DNA of 34,321 bases from positions 1 to 34,321 of the IMG/VR virus record IMGVR_UViG_3300032092_000123, one strand, 5' to 3'. This DNA comes from a virus. Each line of letters opens with the position of its first letter. The stretch's first letter is position 1. A program made the position numbers and the translations under genes. Shown one piece after another: positions 30,366 through 34,321 of the stretch. The notes beneath the pieces are model-generated. The model was not told where the DNA came from. It saw only the letters and a program-made list of their open reading frames with translations, and did not search any database.

Positions 30366-31622
30366 TTAATTCTGTTGTACGCTTATATTATTTGATTCGA
30401 CAAAGTTAATTGTAACGTTCAAAAGTTCGTTATTTTCTGAGGTCGTTATGCTGCTATCCGTAATAACAACCGCAACCAACCCGTCCGAAGTTTCAAGGTA
30501 TACCTCAGGAGAACTTAAAAGCTCAGCAATCCAAAGACCTTCAGCTTCCGTATAAAATTTACTTTCGACCTCATACTCTACCGATACATCTTGAGCAATT
30601 TTAAAGAGCCCCCTATCGTAAATTGTCGTTGGTGGTGTGTTATAGGTCCACGTCTGGGGAACTTGAGCCAATTCGGATTTATTCTTTTGCTTGATAGTCT
30701 TTTTGCTGCTAAAGGTGTATGCATCCGCCCCTCCTAACCTATTAAGCCAATGCAATCGAGTTGAACGCTCAGCGCAACACTCAATTTTTTTAAATACTCT
30801 ACTTTCAGATGCCTGAACAAAAAGCCAATTGCCCCCGATTAAATAAGCATTGCCGACATACACTCGATACTCTGCTAAATTAGGGTCTGACATATTAACT
30901 GAGCCGTCAAAATATACCTGAGTCGCAAGGTTTATCATTCCAACCCCGATAGTTGTCGGGATTAAATTTGCGTTTGGAGTAATAGAAAAAAGCCCGCTAT
31001 CAATAAGCACTCCCCCAGAGTCGACCGTTTCAATTCTAACAGCATTGCAAAGGTTAGGGATAAAGCTAATATAATGATTTTCATTGGAGCAAATCGGGTA
31101 CGGGTTCCCAATTACATTTGGAAAGTTAGTTAAAAAAGGAGTAGCAGCCGAGCCCGTCACCATACTATAAGCATCCATTCCCATAGCTGCGAAGTTTCGA
31201 GTTTGCCTCGTTCCGTTCGTAGCAGGGTAACCCGTGCTAATTATGTCCGTTGTTATAAATTGGGTTAATAAGCCCGTCACGGGGTCATTGTACAAATATG
31301 ATATGATAAGCCCGACTTGAGTGTGGCAATCCGTATTTGAGACGTTTAAGGGCACTCCTAAAGTGTCAGGAAAGACCGTTGTTTTTGCCGTGCTTTTTGG
31401 AGCTGAGTAGGTCTGCAAAACCTTTGCCACGTCAAACTCAAAATAATAAGTCGTGCCGATAAAATACAAAGGGCTTTTTGACATAGACGTCACCCCCACG
31501 GAATCGACCACAATCGACGCCTGAGCCAAAACTAAAGCGTTTGCACTTGTCATACTTACCAAAAACTTATTCGGTCTGTATTGACTATTTAAAGCAAAAG
31601 GCGGAGCAGTTACTAAAGGCAT
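30366..31622 (-). CDS. Tail protein with LNRLGG motif, 418 aa
   Basis: The product begins MPLVTAPPFALNSQYRPNKF and contains RSTRLHWLNRLGGADAYTFS, the LNRLGG motif found in tail proteins of Bacteroidetes phages, then TYNTPPTTIYDRGLFKIAQD and VYLETSDGLVAVVITDSSIT. The order of beta strands suggests a distal tail or minor tail protein. It lies between the 714-residue tip protein and a 104-residue gene, with short spacers. The exact role is not known. Confidence 0.6.
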   Translation of the reverse strand: MPLVTAPPFALNSQYRPNKFLVSMTSANALVLAQASIVVDSVGVTSMSKSPLYFIGTTYYFEFDVAKVLQTYSAPKSTAKTTVFPDTLGVPLNVSNTDCHTQVGLIISYLYNDPVTGLLTQFITTDIISTGYPATNGTRQTRNFAAMGMDAYSMVTGSAATPFLTNFPNVIGNPYPICSNENHYISFIPNLCNAVRIETVDSGGVLIDSGLFSITPNANLIPTTIGVGMINLATQVYFDGSVNMSDPNLAEYRVYVGNAYLIGGNWLFVQASESRVFKKIECCAERSTRLHWLNRLGGADAYTFSSKKTIKQKNKSELAQVPQTWTYNTPPTTIYDRGLFKIAQDVSVEYEVESKFYTEAEGLWIAELLSSPEVYLETSDGLVAVVITDSSITTSENNELLNVTINFVESNNISVQQN

Positions 31623-31624
31623 AG

Positions 31625-31939
31625 TTATTTATTTAAGTAGTCGTTTAATTCGCTGTCCTTTGTTGTATTGTTATTAAACTCATTAACAAAAGATTCATAG
31701 CTTGTCGGTTCTCCCAGTTGAGACCATAAAGAAACACGGGCAAAAGCTAATTTTTGGCTATCCGTTGCACTTTCATAGTCTGCGGATAATGCCGTTGGTA
31801 TCATTACAACGTTATATAATTTGTAAAAGTCAACACTCCAAAAGGCAAAGACTTTGTAAGTGGCGTAAATGTCCGCCCCTGCATCTTTTAAAGTATCATT
31901 GAGGCTTTTCGCCAATAATGCTGCATCCGTTGAGTTCAT
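31625..31939 (-). CDS. Small tail/neck protein, 104 aa
   Basis: The helical product contains TDAALLAKSLNDTLKDAGAD and KLYNVVMIPTALSADYESAT, ending in NEFNNNTTKDSELNDYLNK. No family is recognised. ATGA coupling (31936-31939) ties it to the gp10-like gene upstream in the transcript. It is probably a neck or tail-completion accessory. Confidence 0.55.
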   Translation of the reverse strand: MNSTDAALLAKSLNDTLKDAGADIYATYKVFAFWSVDFYKLYNVVMIPTALSADYESATDSQKLAFARVSLWSQLGEPTSYESFVNEFNNNTTKDSELNDYLNK

Positions 31940-32481
31940 ATGTTAGAATATTTTATTTGTAGTGAATCGCTGCCTTTCTTTTTTACATCCGCAAAAGCAC
32001 CGACAAAAAGTAAACTTATAAGATTTTCGAGAGCGTCGCTTATCAGAGCTTGCACCTCATCGGAACTATCTTTGATTGCATTGTCAACCGCCCCGATTTT
32101 ACCGTCTAAAGGCATCCCCTTCTTTTTTTGTTTATAAGCAATGGCAAAAGCAATCCTCTCCGCTTCCTTATCATTAACACTAAAACGCAATTTTGCATAA
32201 GCTTTAAGCCCGTCGATATACTTTGAACTTTTCGCTCCTGAGTTTGGGCTAAAAGGAATTCGCTCAGGTGTAACTCCATAATTTAAAATCATTCCGTAGT
32301 CCAAAAGCGTGAACTCAATATAAGCACTATTGACCGTCGCTTTGACATTATAGTCGATACTATTAACCAAAGCGCCCGTAAGCTTTCGCCCCTGCAGGAT
32401 AAAAGCCTTTTTAACTGCCTCAGTCACTACCTTTCCGATATCCTCCCCGAGCTTTTGATATATTTGTTGTTCTTTGCTCAT
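31936..32481 (-). CDS. HK97 gp10-like neck protein, 181 aa
   Basis: The protein begins MSKEQQIYQKLGEDIGKVVT and has KKAFILQGRKLTGALVNSID, YIEFTLLDYGMILNYGVTPE and KAYAKLRFSVNDKEAERIAF. The KLTGALVNSI...Y...Y...G pattern resembles HK97 gp10-like tail-component proteins, which act at the head-tail joint. The C-terminal ~50 residues are acidic and hydrophobic (VQALISDALENLISLLFVGA). It is coupled by 4-nt overlaps to both neighbours. Confidence 0.65.
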   Translation of the reverse strand: MSKEQQIYQKLGEDIGKVVTEAVKKAFILQGRKLTGALVNSIDYNVKATVNSAYIEFTLLDYGMILNYGVTPERIPFSPNSGAKSSKYIDGLKAYAKLRFSVNDKEAERIAFAIAYKQKKKGMPLDGKIGAVDNAIKDSSDEVQALISDALENLISLLFVGAFADVKKKGSDSLQIKYSNI

Positions 32482-33332
32482 TGTATTAAAATAGAATTGC
32501 TTGTTTGACTTGCTGACCCTACTATATTAGTTGCTGTTACCTCGCAAGTTATTATTTGACCTAAGTCAGATAATACGGTTAAATACTGGGTATTTGTTTC
32601 GCCAACAATATCCACTCCGTTTCTTTTCCATTGATAGGTAAATATTATCGGTAATGTTCCCGTCCACGTTCCATTGTCAATAACTTTTAATAAGGAGCCT
32701 ACCAAATTCTTTCCAGCTATTATCGGAGGCGATGTGTTAACTGGTGCGCTCGGTAGCTCCTTTTCTAAGTCAGTGACCACTGGGGGTAAAGAATTAAAAG
32801 GGCTCGGAAGGGCTGCAATGTCAACCGTATCGATAGGACATTCCCAGACATACCAAATTGTAAATTGTATATCGAGCAAAACTAAATTTTCATTATGTGC
32901 GTCACTCAAGTAGTCAATCCGAATAGGGTTTTGTACTCCCGTTTGCATATGGTTGGCAGGAAGACGGGCGACTCTGTTATATTCCGAAAGTATGTTTATT
33001 GCAAGGGCTTCTAAATCCGCCTGAGCTTCGACAATGGATTGATTAACATATTGATTTTGGTTGTCATAATATTGCTGCTTACTGACTACCATACGACATT
33101 GTAAAGTACCCTTGACCGACTTTTCTTTTATCTCGATGTTTGCCGTTGGGTACATCAATTGAACCGCAGGATAAACCCTGCCGAGAGCATTGTTACCCGT
33201 CCAATTGTTTGTAATATTTGCGTTAATATCCGAATACCAACCATAGTGATAAAAACCTATTCGCCCAGCTGTTTGTTGGTTTATGCCGATGCAAACTTGA
33301 TTAAAAAGGTTCGATATTTGTACTATATTCAT
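32478..33332 (-). CDS. Neck/tail protein with C-terminal Ig-like domain, 284 aa
   Basis: The first ~190 residues (IVQISNLFNQVCIGINQQTA, IGFYHYGWYSDINANITNNW, GTLQCRMVVSKQQYYDNQNQ, LVLLDIQFTIWYVWECPID) look like a tail-completion or terminator protein. The last ~85 residues form an Ig-like domain: VGSLLKVIDNGTWTGTLPII, FTYQWKRNGVDIVGETNTQY and QIITCEVTATNIVGSASQTS. Such domains are common accessory modules on virion surfaces that bind host sugars. It is coupled by 4-nt overlaps to both neighbours. Confidence 0.6.
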   Translation of the reverse strand: MNIVQISNLFNQVCIGINQQTAGRIGFYHYGWYSDINANITNNWTGNNALGRVYPAVQLMYPTANIEIKEKSVKGTLQCRMVVSKQQYYDNQNQYVNQSIVEAQADLEALAINILSEYNRVARLPANHMQTGVQNPIRIDYLSDAHNENLVLLDIQFTIWYVWECPIDTVDIAALPSPFNSLPPVVTDLEKELPSAPVNTSPPIIAGKNLVGSLLKVIDNGTWTGTLPIIFTYQWKRNGVDIVGETNTQYLTVLSDLGQIITCEVTATNIVGSASQTSNSILIQ

Positions 33333-33529
33333 AGGTTATTATGCATTTTAGCGACCACAAAGCCGAGTAAAAACAAAAGAGCTGATGATATTGCCCTTAC
33401 TACATCCGTTCCAACCAATACCGCTATAATTAGCGCAGCCGTGCCAAAGATACTAACTAAAATAATAATCGACGTCAATAATATGTCAGGTCTCAGCCTC
33501 ATTTTGTTACGATTTTTAAAGGTTCTCAT
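33329..33529 (-). CDS. Small membrane protein, 66 aa
   Basis: After a basic start (MRTFKNRNKMRLRPDILLTS) two hydrophobic segments follow, ILLTSIIILVSIFGTAALII and VVRAISSALLFLLGFVVA. The product probably spans the membrane twice. It overlaps its neighbours by 4 nt on both sides. Holin, antiholin or another tail-associated membrane role are all possible. Confidence 0.55.
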   Translation of the reverse strand: MRTFKNRNKMRLRPDILLTSIIILVSIFGTAALIIAVLVGTDVVRAISSALLFLLGFVVAKMHNNL

Positions 33530-33819
33530 TTTGTTTCGTTAAGCTTTCTTTGGTAATCCGACTCCGCTTTGCAGGCTGCGAGGTATGTAAAAGCTTCGTA
33601 TAAATCCGCCTGCTCTGCCGATTGTAAGGGGGTCATATCTGGTCGGTTAAAGATACCACTTTCCGCAATTGTTTTGAGCGTCAAGTACCAACCGAACTGC
33701 TCGTTTAGTCGTTCGACTCCCGCTTTAATTTCCCTAAATCCTGAGCTTGAGTATAGGCTCGCAAACTTAGAATAGATATTTCGCTTCGCTTCAGAAAAAA
33801 AAAAGATACCCTCAAACAA
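33526..33819 (-). CDS. Frame -1 extension of the tail assembly chaperone (long product)
   Basis: This frame opens at 33819 only with a TTG codon and reads through the T10 run into SEAKRNIYSKFASLYSSSGF, ending LNETK. Its real use is probably as the C-terminal 89 residues (33795-33529) of a fusion made by slippage on the T run. It matches the usual pattern of a short G product and a longer GT product in tail chaperone genes. As a stand-alone gene it lacks a normal start. Confidence 0.65.
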   Translation of the reverse strand: MFEGIFFFSEAKRNIYSKFASLYSSSGFREIKAGVERLNEQFGWYLTLKTIAESGIFNRPDMTPLQSAEQADLYEAFTYLAACKAESDYQRKLNETK

Positions 33820-34321
33820 TTTTCTAAACTCCAGTTCATAAACATCTCTTCACGCTTCATTAAAGCATCTGAGTATATTTCCCCTTCTTTGCGGACCAAT
33901 ACGCACATAATTTTAGCAAGAGCAAGCCAATTGCCGTTCTCCAAATCTTTCATATTAGCCTCGAACTGGGATGCCTCGGCATATTCGATTAACTTTGCCT
34001 TTTCCATATAGCGCAGGGGTAAATACCAAAGTTCATTGTCTACCAAAATTACATTCGAGTATTCAGGCTCTTGAATATTGTTAAGTATTTCGACCACCCT
34101 CGAATAAAGAAACTGCAAGTGTCCGAGGTTCATACCGTCCCCGTGCTTTTTACCTCCTAAAATTTGCTGCTCAGTAATACCCTCAGCGAAAAAAGAAACG
34201 ACTCGAGCGTAATATGGATAAACCTTTTTAATCATTATCCTATCTGTGAGCTTGTCGATTTCCGCCTCGTATTTTGCTTTGTATACCTCCGCATCCTTTT
34301 CCTCCGCCTCGTAATACTCAT
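33705..34321 (-). CDS. Tail assembly chaperone, C-terminal part of the zero-frame product
   Basis: This is the body of the gene that begins at 306 across the join. It continues IMIKKVYPYYARVVSFFAEG and contains KHGDGMNLGHLQFLYSRVVE, LPLRYMEKAKLIEYAEASQF and NGNWLALAKIMCVLVRKEGE, then MFMNWSLENCLRVSFFFL. The order of a mixed alpha/beta domain, a conserved L-A-x-I-M-C-x-L-V segment and a hydrophobic FFF just before the slip site is typical of tail assembly chaperones, which coat the tape measure. The zero-frame protein is 253 aa; the slipped form would be 313 aa. It lies several genes upstream of the tape measure. Confidence 0.7.
   Translation of the reverse strand, partial: EYYEAEEKDAEVYKAKYEAEIDKLTDRIMIKKVYPYYARVVSFFAEGITEQQILGGKKHGDGMNLGHLQFLYSRVVEILNNIQEPEYSNVILVDNELWYLPLRYMEKAKLIEYAEASQFEANMKDLENGNWLALAKIMCVLVRKEGEIYSDALMKREEMFMNWSLENCLRVSFFFLKRSEISILSLRAYTQAQDLGKLKRESND
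33795..33804 (-). promoter_or_regulatory. T10 slippery run for programmed -1 frameshift
   Basis: Ten T residues on the minus strand lie at zero-frame codons TCT TTT TTT TTT. A -1 slip joins FFF to SEAKRNIY and avoids the zero-frame stop at 33705. Either ribosomal frameshifting or transcription slippage could use it. A natural or assembly-derived indel is an alternative. Confidence 0.6.
34201..34321. repeat. Right copy of the terminal 121-bp identity
   Basis: This is the second copy of bases 41-161. Joining at the identity restores the reading frame of the tail chaperone gene without change. Confidence 0.9.

Noticed and set aside
33526-33819. Stand-alone gene in the -1 frame of the tail chaperone
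   Set aside because: It would start at TTG inside the upstream gene. The slippery run and continuous frame make a frameshift product or indel the better explanation.
1-34321. Direct terminal repeat of the virion DNA
   Set aside because: The 121-bp end identity is as expected from the overlap of a circular assembly, and its 40-bp flank differs. Nothing shows a physical terminus there.
1-34321. Integrase, excisionase or attachment site
   Set aside because: No tyrosine or serine recombinase motif and no tRNA-like target were seen, so a temperate lifestyle is not supported.
1-34321. tRNA genes, CRISPR arrays, insertion sequences
   Set aside because: I saw no cloverleaf, no regularly spaced repeats and no transposase; the short tandem repeats are 7 to 10 bases and lie at gene starts or in the initiator gene.

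Overview
This window looks like a complete, circular genome of a tailed, siphovirus-like phage of a Bacteroidetes (probably flavobacterial) host. Bases 41-161 and 34201-34321 are identical, and one gene runs across the join, so the unit length is about 34,160 bp. The host assignment rests on three things seen in the sequence: promoters match the Bacteroidetes -7 box TAnnTTTG, start codons lack Shine-Dalgarno sequences and sit behind A/T-rich leaders, and the tail and adaptor proteins look like those of flavobacterial phages. I see no integrase, attachment site, tRNA or CRISPR array, so a virulent lifestyle is likely.

All genes but one are on the minus strand, so transcription runs from high to low coordinates. 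Three blocks can be separated by promoters and terminators. (1) A packaging, tail and lysis block starts at a divergent promoter near 4880-4909. It carries a ParB-like protein, a TET/JBP-like base oxygenase, small and large terminase, then crosses the join into a tail assembly chaperone with a probable -1 frameshift at a T10 run. Neck proteins, two large tail-tip proteins, the tape measure and an L,D-transpeptidase-like endolysin follow, and the block stops at a UUCG-capped terminator at 22204-22229. (2) A head block starts at a TATCTTTG promoter at 22163-22170 and encodes a ClpP-like protease with a fused scaffold, a major capsid protein, a possible tube protein, the portal, an adaptor with a Cys-rich tail, fibre-like proteins and a UviB/BhlA-like holin. 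It ends at a strong terminator at 13854-13887. (3) An early block (13733 to 5372) encodes an ERF annealing protein, a ribbon-helix-helix regulator, a DGQHR protein, a DnaD-like initiator, a DnaC-like loader, a DNA methyltransferase, a transglycosylase-like protein, a PD-(D/E)XK-like protein, a RuvC-like resolvase, Gp157 and RadC.

The only plus-strand gene is a small protein at 4925-5257 with its own promoter and terminator.

The main unexplained signals are regulatory and compositional. Three promoters share a palindrome centred on the -7 box, with compensating changes in one copy. Two of them drive small AT-rich genes that end at related terminators, like paired moron cassettes. A pseudoknot or attenuator-like leader lies before the replication initiator gene. 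Tandem decamers precede several early genes. By eye GATC, CATG and CCGG appear absent and GGCC appears once, while the octamer CCTGCAGG occurs seven times. The phage also pairs a TET/JBP-like oxygenase with a ParB-like protein without an obvious C5-cytosine methyltransferase.
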